From contig DFFO01000067.1 in the NCBI GenBank assembly GCA_002369255.1, positions 1 to 18,266 of the forward strand: DNA of 18,266 nucleotides, written 5' to 3'. The notes beneath the pieces are model-generated. The model had not been told where the DNA came from, did not search any database, and saw only the letters and a list, made by a program, of their open reading frames with translations. The translations under genes and the position numbers were made by a program. Of the stretch, positions 1-6,945 are shown piece after piece. Source of the DNA: Lachnospiraceae bacterium UBA3774. GTDB taxonomy: Bacteria; Bacillota; Clostridia; Lachnospirales; Lachnospiraceae. Each line of letters opens with the position of its first letter. Position 1 is the first letter of the stretch.

Positions 1-164
1 AACATCTATGCAAGATAGAAAGACTCATTGAAGAGTACAACAAAAAGGAAAAACAGGTCCCGCTAAGATTGCCGGATCTTAAGCTTGTCATAACCGCGAC
101 TGAATATGGTTATAGGCGTGAAGACGGCGTATATGTCATTCCTATCGGATGTCTGAAAAATTAG
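1..164 (+). CDS. C-terminal fragment of a probable AAA-type ATPase (DUF4143/AAA_14-like), cut by window edge
   Basis: An open frame enters from the left edge (codons from base 3) and ends at the TAG at 162-164, giving 53 visible residues. The tail reads ...VITATEYGYRRED then GVYVIPIGCLKN. An ending of the form Y-x-R-x-D-G-V-Y-V-I-P-I is what I remember from the C-termini of bacterial AAA ATPases with a DUF4143-type end, which are common in Clostridia and often toxin- or mobile-element-like. No ATPase motif is inside the window, so the family call rests only on this tail and is tentative. The frame is uninterrupted, so the gene may be intact upstream. It lies directly before a recombinase remnant, which would fit an accessory region. 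Confidence 0.45.
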   Translation, partial: HLCKIERLIEEYNKKEKQVPLRLPDLKLVITATEYGYRREDGVYVIPIGCLKN

Positions 165-199
165 CCACAAACTATAATCAAAAAAATATTTAATATTTA

Positions 200-430
200 T
201 TGGAACACATGGAACATTTCACCTATTTTCGTGTCGTATATATTGAGGAACTTACCTCATATGCTCTTCATGAACTGATCAAAGCTATCTACGTTGACGC
301 ACCTGATAAATCAAGCGGTAAACGCAGACAGCACATCCATATCCAGTATGACGGATTGGGATTCATCCCTCTGAATGAACTCTTAGCACAAGAAAAAGGC
401 GTGACCAAAGCCACACCTTCCCATTCTTAA
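200..430 (+). pseudogene. Remnant of a large serine recombinase C-terminus (DUF4368-like)
   Basis: The frame runs from a TTG at 200 (an ATG follows at 209) to the TAA at 428-430 and encodes at most 76 residues. Its core, EELTSYALHELIKAIYVDAP followed by DKSSGKRRQHIHIQYD and then GFIPLNELL, resembles the extreme C-terminus of large serine recombinases of the Tn/TndX type (DUF4368). In that family, 'ELT..LLHE.I..I.V..PDKSSG.R.Q.I.I.Y...GFIP' is typical. The catalytic resolvase domain, recombinase domain and zinc ribbon are all missing, and the frame is closed by a stop at 191-193, so this is a broken gene or element scar. No good ribosome binding site precedes it. It could still be translated as a small protein, but I see no support for that. 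Confidence 0.68.
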
Positions 431-499
431 ATTCTTAAACATTACTGCCAAAATGACGCTCCCAGCTTTCCGGCGCGGTTTTTTATATTACGACATTCC

Positions 500-528
500 T
501 TGCACTTTTATGTGGTTTTATATATAAT
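500..528 (+). promoter_or_regulatory. Probable sigma-A promoter of the thrC operon
   Basis: A -35-like TTGCAC (500-505) is followed after exactly 17 bases by a perfect TATAAT (523-528). The predicted transcript would start near 535, leaving a short A-rich leader of about 45 bases before the thrC ATG at 581. No riboswitch or T-box fits in so short a leader. Confidence 0.65.
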
Positions 529-580
529 GAAAAATCATCATAAAAATGAAAAAACATCAAAACACATAGAAGGGGCAGCT

Positions 581-2158
581 ATGAACTCAGTTTATTACAG
601 AAGTACAAGAAGCGACAAAATAAGAATAACGTCGGGGGAGGCGATCTTAAAGGGTTTGGCTCCCGACGGAGGGTTGTTTGTGCCGTCTCGCATACCGACG
701 CTCGATGAAATAAAGGAAAATATGCTGCGCTGCGGCTTTGCCGGTGCAGACAGGTGTCAAAGCCGGGAGGATTTTATGAAGCTTCTTTCGGCGCTTGATT
801 ACAGAGAACTGGCCTTTGAGGTTCTTCGCGTATTTTTCACGGATTATTCTGACGACGAGCTCAAAGACTGTGTAAAAAAAGCTTATGATAAAAAATTTGA
901 TACCGATATGATAGCGCCGCTGGTAAAGAAAGACGGAAGATACTATCTCGAGCTGTTTCACGGGGAGACTATCGCATTTAAGGATATGGCGCTTTCCCTG
1001 CTGCCTCATCTTATGACCGCGGCCGCAAAGAAAAACGGTATAAAAGAGGAACTCGTGATATTGACTGCGACTTCGGGAGATACCGGGAAAGCTGCGCTTG
1101 CAGGTTTTTCGGACGTGCCCGGAACAAAGATCATCGTCTTTTATCCCAAGAACGGCGTAAGTCCGATACAGGAAAAACTGATGCTTTCATCCCGCGGAAA
1201 AAACACGCTGGTAGTAGGGATCGAGGGAAATTTTGACGACGCTCAAAACGGCGTAAAGGAAATCTTCTCAGACAAGGAGCTTGGCAAAAAGCTTTTGGAA
1301 AGAGGCTACCGGTTTTCTTCGGCAAATTCCATAAATATAGGACGGCTCATTCCACAGGTGGTATATTATATCTGGGCTTATCTCAGACTCATTGCGCAAG
1401 GTGAGATACAGGCCGGAGAATCAGTCAACGTGACCGTTCCCACCGGAAATTTCGGAAATATTCTTGCCGGATCTTATGCAAAAAAAATGGGCGTTCCAAT
1501 AGAAACGCTGATCTGCGCTTCAAATGAAAACAAAGTGCTGTTTGACTTTTTCGGCACGGGGCAATATGATAAAAACAGACGGTTCATCCTGACAGCCTCG
1601 CCTTCAATGGATATACTTATAAGCTCGAATCTCGAAAGGTTGATATTCGAGGCGGTGGGAGAGGACCCGGAAAGATGTCTCTTGCTGATGAGCAGCCTTA
1701 AAAAAACGGGTCGCTACGAGCTTACGCACGAAGAAAAAAAGACGCTTGGAGGCTTTATAGGCGGATGGACGGATGAAAAAGGCACTCTTGACGAGATAAA
1801 AAGAGTATTTCAAACGTCCGGATACGTACTTGACACACATACCGCAGTTGCTTCTTCTGTTGCAAGAAGAGCCGCAAGCGGCGATGCAGATATGCTTTCT
1901 GCGCTCCCGGCAAATCCCGGGCTTTCGATGATCGTGATATCTACCGCATCGCCCTATAAATTTACCGGCAGCGTGCTATCGGCCATAGAAGAAACCTGTC
2001 AGGCGGAAGATGATTTTGCGGCGATAGGAGAGCTCTCAAGGATAACGGGAACTCCGATCCCCAAAGCCGTGGCTGACATAAAGAATGCGCCGGTGCTTCA
2101 CAGCATGGTATGCGGTGCCTTGGATATGCGCGAGGCGGTAACAGGTTTTCTTAAATAG
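581..2158 (+). CDS. thrC: Threonine synthase
   Basis: This is a PLP-dependent enzyme (fold type II) that converts O-phospho-L-homoserine and water to L-threonine and phosphate, the last step of threonine synthesis in the cytosol. The 525-residue product has the N-terminal 'YYRSTR...GLAPDGGLFVPS' of the family. The PLP lysine is K134 in FHGETIAFKDMAL, and TATSGDTGKAAL is the substrate/phosphate region. It also has PTGNFGNILAG and the C-terminal-half PSMDILISSNLERL. I place the start at ATG 581 because AGAAGGGG (568-575) sits 5 bases before it. An in-frame ATG at 527 overlaps the -10 box and so could not be on the mRNA from that promoter. It is first gene of an operon, 4 bases before the VanZ gene. 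Length suits the longer bacterial/fungal-type threonine synthases. Confidence 0.95.
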   Translation: MNSVYYRSTRSDKIRITSGEAILKGLAPDGGLFVPSRIPTLDEIKENMLRCGFAGADRCQSREDFMKLLSALDYRELAFEVLRVFFTDYSDDELKDCVKKAYDKKFDTDMIAPLVKKDGRYYLELFHGETIAFKDMALSLLPHLMTAAAKKNGIKEELVILTATSGDTGKAALAGFSDVPGTKIIVFYPKNGVSPIQEKLMLSSRGKNTLVVGIEGNFDDAQNGVKEIFSDKELGKKLLERGYRFSSANSINIGRLIPQVVYYIWAYLRLIAQGEIQAGESVNVTVPTGNFGNILAGSYAKKMGVPIETLICASNENKVLFDFFGTGQYDKNRRFILTASPSMDILISSNLERLIFEAVGEDPERCLLLMSSLKKTGRYELTHEEKKTLGGFIGGWTDEKGTLDEIKRVFQTSGYVLDTHTAVASSVARRAASGDADMLSALPANPGLSMIVISTASPYKFTGSVLSAIEETCQAEDDFAAIGELSRITGTPIPKAVADIKNAPVLHSMVCGALDMREAVTGFLK

Positions 2159-2162
2159 GAAC

Positions 2163-2636
2163 ATGAAAAGAACGATTCTGCTCATTCTTACAATTCTTAC
2201 TTTGGCATTTATTTGGGGCCATTCGATGATGTCGGTTCCTGCTTCCGCTTCCGAGTCGGGAGGAGTATTGGAGCTTGTTCGTCCGCTCCTTGAAATATTT
2301 GTAGGCAAAGGAAACGCCACCAACCATCTTGTGAGAAAGCTGGCACATTTTGCAGAATACGGAGCTTTGGGCCTGGAGCTTGGGCTGCTTATATGCGCCG
2401 AATGGATAAACTTCAGAGCCAAAAAGACGCTTCCGCTTCCGGACGGACTGATAAAAAAAGGACTTGTTTGCCTTCTTGCGGTTTTTATAGTCGCCTTTCT
2501 TGATGAGTCCATTCAGATCCTGTCGGGGCGCGGCCCTCTGGTAGAGGATATATGGCTCGATCTGTCGGGCGGCGCAGCCATGCTGGCGGTGGTCTTGTTG
2601 ATAAAAAAGCTGTTTCATGTTAAAATCTCGGCATGA
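2163..2636 (+). CDS. VanZ-family membrane protein
   Basis: A 157-residue integral membrane protein with VanZ-family hallmarks. These are an N-terminal TM helix followed by WGHSMMS (VanZ usually F/W-x-H/N-S), then RKLAHFAEYGALG, then DESIQILSGRGPLVEDIWLD followed by a glycine-containing last TM. About four TM segments are visible. VanZ of the vancomycin cassette gives low-level teicoplanin resistance, but most chromosomal homologues have no known function and may bind a lipid or envelope ligand. It starts 4 bases after the thrC stop, with only a short AGGA before the ATG, so it is probably translationally coupled. Its TGA overlaps the next ATG (ATGA, 2633-2636). No other van gene is present, so glycopeptide resistance should not be assumed. 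Confidence 0.85.
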   Translation: MKRTILLILTILTLAFIWGHSMMSVPASASESGGVLELVRPLLEIFVGKGNATNHLVRKLAHFAEYGALGLELGLLICAEWINFRAKKTLPLPDGLIKKGLVCLLAVFIVAFLDESIQILSGRGPLVEDIWLDLSGGAAMLAVVLLIKKLFHVKISA

Positions 2637-3733
2637 ATAATTCAACAGAAGCGGACAATAAAGCACCGGAAGACATTCAGTTCAGAAAACCGGAAAGAAA
2701 TAAAAAAAAGAAGATCATAGGCATCGTGGTATTCGTTATTCTGAATGCCGTGGTGCTTTATTTTACTGCGAAAGCGGATTTTTCAAAGGAAGTTCCCGAA
2801 TATACGGGCGAATCCTTTGGACTTAAAAACGTTTTGTTCATGATAGGCGCGCTTTGCTGCGTCGCGGCGGTCCTTATGGCCGAGACTGTAAAATATCTGC
2901 TGATGATGAAACATCTCGGTGAAAAGGTTTCGTTTCGCAACGCCTTTGAAACAGCTGCGCTTGGAAAGTATTATGACAATATTACCCCGTCCGGAGCGGG
3001 AGGACAGCCTTTCCAGATATGGCACCTTCATTCAAAAGGCTACAGCGCCGGGGCCGCTTCGGCTATGCCGCTTACCGGTTTTGTGACGATGCAGTTCGGA
3101 TTTGTTTTCCTGGCACTCATTATTTTTGTATTCGGCGAGGGAAGCACTGATACTTTACCCATAAAGATCGCTGCCTACGTCGGAGCCGTTTTTTATATGA
3201 TAGCCCCGGTTATGATAGTCATAGCGGCAATATCGCCGCGCACGGCCGCAGGTATCGCGAGTTTCTTTGTCCGGGCAGCTTCAAAGATCAGATTGTTAAA
3301 GAATCCGGAAACAAAAATCGAAAAGACCAAGGCTGCGCTGGAGGATTATTCGCGCAGCCTGAAAAAGATAGCGTCAAACAGACGGCTTTTGATAAGCCTG
3401 TTCCTTTTGTCGGTGGTTTTTCACGTGGCCATGTGTTCGCTGCCCTATTTCGTTCTTCATATATTCGGAGAAAATATCGGTTTTTTCCGCGCGCTTTCCA
3501 TGTGCGTTTTTGTTTATGCGGCGATAACCATAGTTCCGACTCCCGGAAACTCGGGCGCCGCGGAAGGCTCGTTTTATATACTTTTCAGCCGTCTTGACAC
3601 GTCGGGTCTGTTTTTTGCCATGCTCTTATGGCGTTTTTTGTGTTATTATATGTTTATAATCATCGGACTTGGCGTTTACGGATACGGCTCGCTTGAAAAG
3701 CTGTTAAAAAAGAAACGAGGTGATCACAGTTGA
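2633..3733 (+). CDS. LPG-synthase-TM / YbhN (UPF0104) family membrane protein, possible lipid flippase
   Basis: A 366-residue polytopic membrane protein with about eight TM segments, of the family PF03706 that includes the flippase half of MprF. Family motifs visible are TPSGAGGQPFQIWHLHSKGY (near residues 118-137) and PTPGNSGAAEGSF in the C-terminal part, the counterpart of the usual PTPGGLGxxEG. A lysine-rich cytoplasmic stretch (residues about 18-28) precedes TM1. There is no C-terminal aminoacyl-transferase domain, so it is not a full lysyl-PG synthase. Start and stop overlap the neighbours by 4 bases on both sides. Being locked to a downstream lipid-type GT4 glycosyltransferase suggests a role in moving or anchoring a glycolipid, which is inference. 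The exact substrate cannot be read from sequence. Confidence 0.85.
   Translation: MNNSTEADNKAPEDIQFRKPERNKKKKIIGIVVFVILNAVVLYFTAKADFSKEVPEYTGESFGLKNVLFMIGALCCVAAVLMAETVKYLLMMKHLGEKVSFRNAFETAALGKYYDNITPSGAGGQPFQIWHLHSKGYSAGAASAMPLTGFVTMQFGFVFLALIIFVFGEGSTDTLPIKIAAYVGAVFYMIAPVMIVIAAISPRTAAGIASFFVRAASKIRLLKNPETKIEKTKAALEDYSRSLKKIASNRRLLISLFLLSVVFHVAMCSLPYFVLHIFGENIGFFRALSMCVFVYAAITIVPTPGNSGAAEGSFYILFSRLDTSGLFFAMLLWRFLCYYMFIIIGLGVYGYGSLEKLLKKKRGDHS
3718..3724 (+). promoter_or_regulatory. Shine-Dalgarno site fixing a TTG start for the glycosyltransferase
   Basis: AGGTGAT (3718-3724) is a strong match to the 16S rRNA 3' end and lies 5 bases before TTG 3730. It lies inside the end of the preceding gene, and the TTGA at 3730-3733 carries both the start and the upstream stop. 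Confidence 0.75.
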
Positions 3734-4917
3734 ATCCGGACAAAATCAGATCCGTTCAATTTATCGACGCATACTTCCCCACGGTTGACGGTGTGATACA
3801 GACCGTTCATAACTATGCGTCGATCATGAACAGGGACTCCTTTTCGTGCGTTGTCGCCCCTCGCGGAAAGGCCGATTATAAAGGCTCTGAGCTTCCTTAC
3901 AAGGTGCTCTGGACTTCTTCCATGAAGCTTGCGATAGCAGAATACAGAGTTCCGACTCCCGGCCGCGACAAAAACCTAAATGCTTTTTTAAACGTCATAA
4001 GACCGGATATCTTTCACGCGCACACCCCCTTTTATGAGGGGAAGTTTGCCGCAAAATACGCAAAAAAACTCGGAATTCCGTGCGTAGCCACCTTCCATTC
4101 AAAATATTATGACGACGTGATAAATATTACCGGCTCAAAGCCTATTGCACGCGTTATCACAAAAGATATCGTAAATCTGTACAAAAAAATGGACAGCGTT
4201 TGGGCGTGTTCTAAAGGCACCGCGCAGACGCTAAGAGAGTACGGCTACAATGGGGACGTCTTTGTTATGGACAACGGCTCGTCGTTTTCCGTACCCGAAG
4301 AAAAACGCCCGGAGCTGAAGAAAAGAGCTGCCGAAGCCTTTAACATACCGCACGATAAAAAGATCATCGTTTTTGTGGGACATCTTATCTGGCACAAAAA
4401 TATCCGTCTCGTGCTTGACGCGTTCAGGCTTCTGACTCTTGATAATGATGATTACAGGCTGATCATCGCTGGAGAAGGCTATGACGGAGAGGGCATAAAA
4501 AAATATGCAAAGAGCCTGAATTTCCCGCCGGGAGAGGTGAGCTTTATCGGAAAGATACAGGACCGGGAGATGCTTGCGGGGCTTTATCTTAACGGAGATC
4601 TGTTCTTCTTCCCCTCTGTTTATGACAATTCTCCGCTGGTAGTCAGGGAAGCTGCGTCAATGGGACTGCCGGCGCTTTTGACGGAAGGTTCAAATGCCGC
4701 AGAGGCAATAGTCAAAAACGTTTCAGGCTTTACCGCCGCAGAAAAGAGCGAAGCTATGTGCGCTGAAATAAAAAGAATATTTGCGGATGAAGAAATGCTC
4801 GGACGCGTTGCAAGGGAAGCGGAAATATCCGTTCCGAAGTCATGGGAACAGATAGTATCTCAGGTAAAGCAAAAATATGCGGAGATAATAGACAGGTACA
4901 ATTTCGAACATCGTTAA
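3730..4917 (+). CDS. GT4-family glycosyltransferase, probably glycolipid (diacylglycerol glucosyltransferase-like)
   Basis: A 395-residue GT-B retaining glycosyltransferase without TM segments. The N-terminal acceptor domain opens with FIDAYFPTVDGVIQTVHNYA, the style of bacterial 1,2-diacylglycerol 3-glucosyltransferases and mannosyltransferases. IFHAHTPFYEGKFA and VATFHSKYYD follow. The donor domain shows FVGHLIWHKNIRLVLDAF (phosphate-binding lysine), IIAGEGYDGE and FFPSVYDNSPLVVREAASMGLPAL. The GT4 E-x7-E motif here reads D-x7-E, a conservative change. Start is TTG 3730, supported by AGGTGAT and by overlap with the upstream stop. It ends the thrC-VanZ-YbhN-GT operon just before a terminator. 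The substrate is not certain; coupling to a YbhN-type membrane protein favours a membrane lipid acceptor. A polysaccharide acceptor is the alternative. Confidence 0.87.
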   Translation: MNPDKIRSVQFIDAYFPTVDGVIQTVHNYASIMNRDSFSCVVAPRGKADYKGSELPYKVLWTSSMKLAIAEYRVPTPGRDKNLNAFLNVIRPDIFHAHTPFYEGKFAAKYAKKLGIPCVATFHSKYYDDVINITGSKPIARVITKDIVNLYKKMDSVWACSKGTAQTLREYGYNGDVFVMDNGSSFSVPEEKRPELKKRAAEAFNIPHDKKIIVFVGHLIWHKNIRLVLDAFRLLTLDNDDYRLIIAGEGYDGEGIKKYAKSLNFPPGEVSFIGKIQDREMLAGLYLNGDLFFFPSVYDNSPLVVREAASMGLPALLTEGSNAAEAIVKNVSGFTAAEKSEAMCAEIKRIFADEEMLGRVAREAEISVPKSWEQIVSQVKQKYAEIIDRYNFEHR

Positions 4918-4937
4918 GATGTTTTGACCTGATAAAA

Positions 4938-4980
4938 AAAAGGACGTTTTCCCAAAACGGGAGACGTCCTTTTAGGTTTT
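4938..4980. terminator. Bidirectional intrinsic terminator between convergent GT4 and pdxK-like genes
   Basis: AAAAGGACGT (4938-4947) pairs with ACGTCCTTTT (4964-4973), and the inner CCC/GGG adds further pairs. T-rich sequence follows on the + strand (TTTTAGGTTTT), and the A7 tract on the left gives a U-tract on the - strand. The position between convergent genes fits use from both sides. Confidence 0.88.
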
Positions 4981-4983
4981 GAT

Positions 4984-5817
4984 TTACAGGCCGAGCAGCT
5001 TTATATAAAGCGGAAGCACGGGCTCGAATTTTACGCCGTACCAGTGGCTTGAGTCGCCGACTGTGTTTTTGATACAGGCTACGGTGTAATCCGCTGCGAT
5101 CACCGCGGATTTATAGGTGTCAAATCCATGTAAAAGCGCGCCTGCAAATGCGGATGAATAAACGTCGCCGGTTCCGTGGCTTCCTTTTGAGATTTTTTCG
5201 TGCTTGTAATACTGCGTGCCTTTTTCGTCTGAAACAACTACGCCCGTGGTGTCGTCAGTATATCCTACGCCCGTAAGAACTACGGTCTTTGCTCCGGCTT
5301 TTTGAAGGGCGCGGATCAGTTCGGTTATATAAGTCTCGTCATATTTCTCTTTGTATTCTATGCCGGTCAGAAAGCAGGCTTCCGTAATATTCGGAAGGAT
5401 GATGTCAGCGGAAAAAGCGAGAGATTTCATCTCTTCCACAAAGGCCTGATCAAAGGCCGGATAGAGCTTTCCGCCGTCAGCCATTGCAGGATCGACGATA
5501 GTTATGCAGCCTTTTGCTGAAAGGTTAGCGAACATATCTTTTACGTAAGCGATCTGCTGCGTGCTTCCGAGATATCCGGTATAGATGGCGTCAAAAAAAA
5601 GGCCTTCTTTTTTCCAGTGGGCGGTTATAGCGGGGATATCATCCGTAAGGTCGCGGAAAGTATATCCCGAAAAGCCTGCGGTGTGAGTGGAAAGCACTGC
5701 GGACGGAAGAATGCAGGTTTCATGCCCGGCTGCCGAAAGAATGGGCAGAGCTACCGTAAGCGAACACTGTCCGAAGCAGGAAATATCCTGAACGGTAAGA
5801 ATTTTTTTGTATTCCAT
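4984..5817 (-). CDS. Pyridoxal/pyridoxamine kinase (PdxY/PdxK-like, ribokinase superfamily)
   Basis: It phosphorylates a B6 vitamer with ATP in the salvage route to PLP. The 277-residue product starts MEYKKILTVQDISCFGQCSL, matching the pyridoxal kinase N-terminus (family: 'QD-S-G-CSL'). LPSAVLSTHTAGF (38-49) forms the substrate pocket. DPAMADGGKLY (109-119) is the PdxK/PdxY loop, PNITEA (142-147) is conserved, and the anion hole and catalytic base are in KGSHGTGDVYSSAF with D218. The start ATG at 5817 has AAGGAGG on the minus strand (5824-5830). It is monocistronic and convergent with the GT4 gene. Members in Clostridia are commonly named pyridoxamine kinase; a ThiD-like HMP kinase role is less likely given the N-terminus. 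Its neighbour in divergence is an AEC transporter. Confidence 0.9.
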   Translation of the reverse strand: MEYKKILTVQDISCFGQCSLTVALPILSAAGHETCILPSAVLSTHTAGFSGYTFRDLTDDIPAITAHWKKEGLFFDAIYTGYLGSTQQIAYVKDMFANLSAKGCITIVDPAMADGGKLYPAFDQAFVEEMKSLAFSADIILPNITEACFLTGIEYKEKYDETYITELIRALQKAGAKTVVLTGVGYTDDTTGVVVSDEKGTQYYKHEKISKGSHGTGDVYSSAFAGALLHGFDTYKSAVIAADYTVACIKNTVGDSSHWYGVKFEPVLPLYIKLLGL

Positions 5818-5843
5818 AACAAACCTCCTTTTGGTTTTTCGTA

Positions 5844-5849
5844 ATTATA
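5844..5849 (-). promoter_or_regulatory. Candidate -10 box for the pyridoxal kinase gene
   Basis: The minus strand reads a perfect TATAAT here, 26 bases or more before the ATG and just upstream of the Shine-Dalgarno. The -35 region (about 5866-5873) is T-rich but not close to TTGACA, so the promoter may be weak or activator-dependent. Confidence 0.45.
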
Positions 5850-5873
5850 CATCAAGAATCACTTAAATAAAAC

Positions 5874-5885
5874 ACGATTAATCGT
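5874..5885. promoter_or_regulatory. Perfect 12-bp palindrome ACGATTAATCGT, candidate operator
   Basis: ACGATTAATCGT equals its own reverse complement, and flanking AA (5871-5872) and TT (5887-5888) extend the symmetry with one mismatch. It lies in the divergent region between the pyridoxal kinase (-) and AEC transporter (+), next to the expected -35 position of the kinase promoter. No T-tract hairpin function fits, since there is no loop. A dimeric regulator site is likely but the regulator is not identified. Confidence 0.45.
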
Positions 5886-5947
5886 TTTTTGGTTATATAT
5901 ATTACAAATATTCGGGTATCGGATAAATAGATATTGAATTTGCGGTT

Positions 5948-5953
5948 TATAAT
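5948..5953 (+). promoter_or_regulatory. Candidate -10 box for the AEC transporter gene
   Basis: A TATAAT hexamer lies 28 bases before the chosen ATG at 5982. I do not see a good -35 at the right distance (5925-5930 reads AAATAG), so the call is weak. Confidence 0.35.
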
Positions 5954-5981
5954 GTTGTATTATCGTCTGACGGAGGCGGAG

Positions 5982-6911
5982 ATGTCTTTTATAACTGTTT
6001 TTTCGCACGTATTTGTGCTTTTCGTAATAATGATTACCGGTTTTGTCGCAGGAAAAGCGAAGTTTTTTTCGTCTGCCGCGTCAAAGGATTTTTCTGCGCT
6101 GCTTTTAAAGATCGCCACGCCGGCGCTTATCATTTCGTCAATGCTCAGAGAATTTGACGGCGAACTGCTGACGGACGCGCTGTTATGCCTTTTGATAGGT
6201 CTTTCGACATTCGGGGGCGGTATGCTGATCAATTATGCGATCGCAAGGCCGCTGCGTATAAAACAAAGCCACAGAGGTATCTGGTCGGTTGCGACGAGTT
6301 TTACAAATACCGGCTTTATGGGATTTCCGATGGCGCTTGCCGTTTTCGGAGAAAAAGGGCTTTTCCTGGCGGCTTTTATAAATCTCGCGCAGACTATTTT
6401 GATCTTTTCCTGCGGAGTGCGGCTTACGATAAGCGATTCGGATCGGGAAAACAAAGAATCGCCGCTCAAAACCATGCTCTCTCCGGTAAATATATCACTG
6501 ATTATAGGGCTCGTACTGTTCCTGACGCAGGCCGATGTTCCGACTGCGGCCGAGGATGCCGTCCGGACCGTCGCGGCCACTGTGACGCCCGTTTCGATGA
6601 TCATAGTAGGTCTTGATATTTCAAAATACAGGCTTTCCGAGGTAATAAAAGACAGAGACGCGTGCATATCGGCTATCATCAATACCGTATTTATCCCGCT
6701 TATGCTGCTCGGGATATTCCGTCTGATCCCTTTCCGGGAGGGAAGTATCGTCCCCGGCGTAAGCGTCCTTATAATGACCATGCCGGCTCCTTCCGTATCT
6801 CAGGCTATCGCCGAGCAATACGGCGGCGACAGCGCTTTTACGAGTCATACGATATTTCTGACGAGTCTCCTGTGTCTGGTGACTTGCCCTGCGATTATGA
6901 CGCTGATATAA
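5982..6911 (+). CDS. AEC (auxin efflux carrier) family transporter
   Basis: A 309-residue inner-membrane transporter with about ten TM helices in two halves of five. Family signs include the N-terminal LFVIMITGFVAGKAKFFSS, the 'ATPALIISSM' of helix 2, and the SFTNTGFMGFPMALAVFG stretch (NxxxxG-P) after the first cytoplasmic loop. The C-terminal half has TPVSMIIVGLDIS and MPAPSVSQAIAEQYGGD. GGAGG at 5972-5976 lies 5 bases before ATG 5982, so I prefer this start over an upstream TTG at 5934. AEC proteins in bacteria carry small organic acids and are often named malate permeases, but the substrate here is unknown. It is transcribed away from the pyridoxal kinase and ends at a bidirectional terminator. 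Confidence 0.9.
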   Translation: MSFITVFSHVFVLFVIMITGFVAGKAKFFSSAASKDFSALLLKIATPALIISSMLREFDGELLTDALLCLLIGLSTFGGGMLINYAIARPLRIKQSHRGIWSVATSFTNTGFMGFPMALAVFGEKGLFLAAFINLAQTILIFSCGVRLTISDSDRENKESPLKTMLSPVNISLIIGLVLFLTQADVPTAAEDAVRTVAATVTPVSMIIVGLDISKYRLSEVIKDRDACISAIINTVFIPLMLLGIFRLIPFREGSIVPGVSVLIMTMPAPSVSQAIAEQYGGDSAFTSHTIFLTSLLCLVTCPAIMTLI

Positions 6912-6913
6912 AA

Positions 6914-6945
6914 AAGATCTTCCGCATAGGAAGATCTTATTTTTT
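6914..6945. terminator. Bidirectional intrinsic terminator
   Basis: AAGATCTTCC (6914-6923) and GGAAGATCTT (6929-6938) form a 10-bp perfect stem with a 5-base loop. ATTTTTT follows on the + strand, and the A-tract on the left serves as the minus-strand U-tract. It begins 2 bases after the AEC stop codon. The minus-strand gene's own stop (6937-6939) is at its edge. Confidence 0.9.

Noticed and set aside
440..490. Possible terminator before the thrC promoter (GCGCGG then T-run)
   Set aside because: Only 3-bp complementary arms can be found, too little for a stem.
546..569. Seven-codon leader ORF (ATG AAA AAA CAT...) in the thrC leader, possible attenuation peptide
   Set aside because: No ribosome binding site, only one Thr codon, and no terminator/antiterminator pair, so attenuation is unsupported.
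527..580. In-frame upstream ATG (527) that would extend ThrC by 18 residues
   Set aside because: It overlaps the -10 box of the only visible promoter and lacks a Shine-Dalgarno, while ATG 581 has a strong one and fits the family N-terminus.
1131..1325. Long minus-strand frames opposite thrC and other genes
   Set aside because: They have no recognisable motifs, lack Shine-Dalgarno sites and lie wholly opposite strong coding sequence, so they are antisense shadows.
2163..2636. VanZ as a vancomycin/teicoplanin resistance gene
   Set aside because: No vanH/A/X/R/S neighbours, and VanZ-family proteins are widespread in Firmicutes without resistance.
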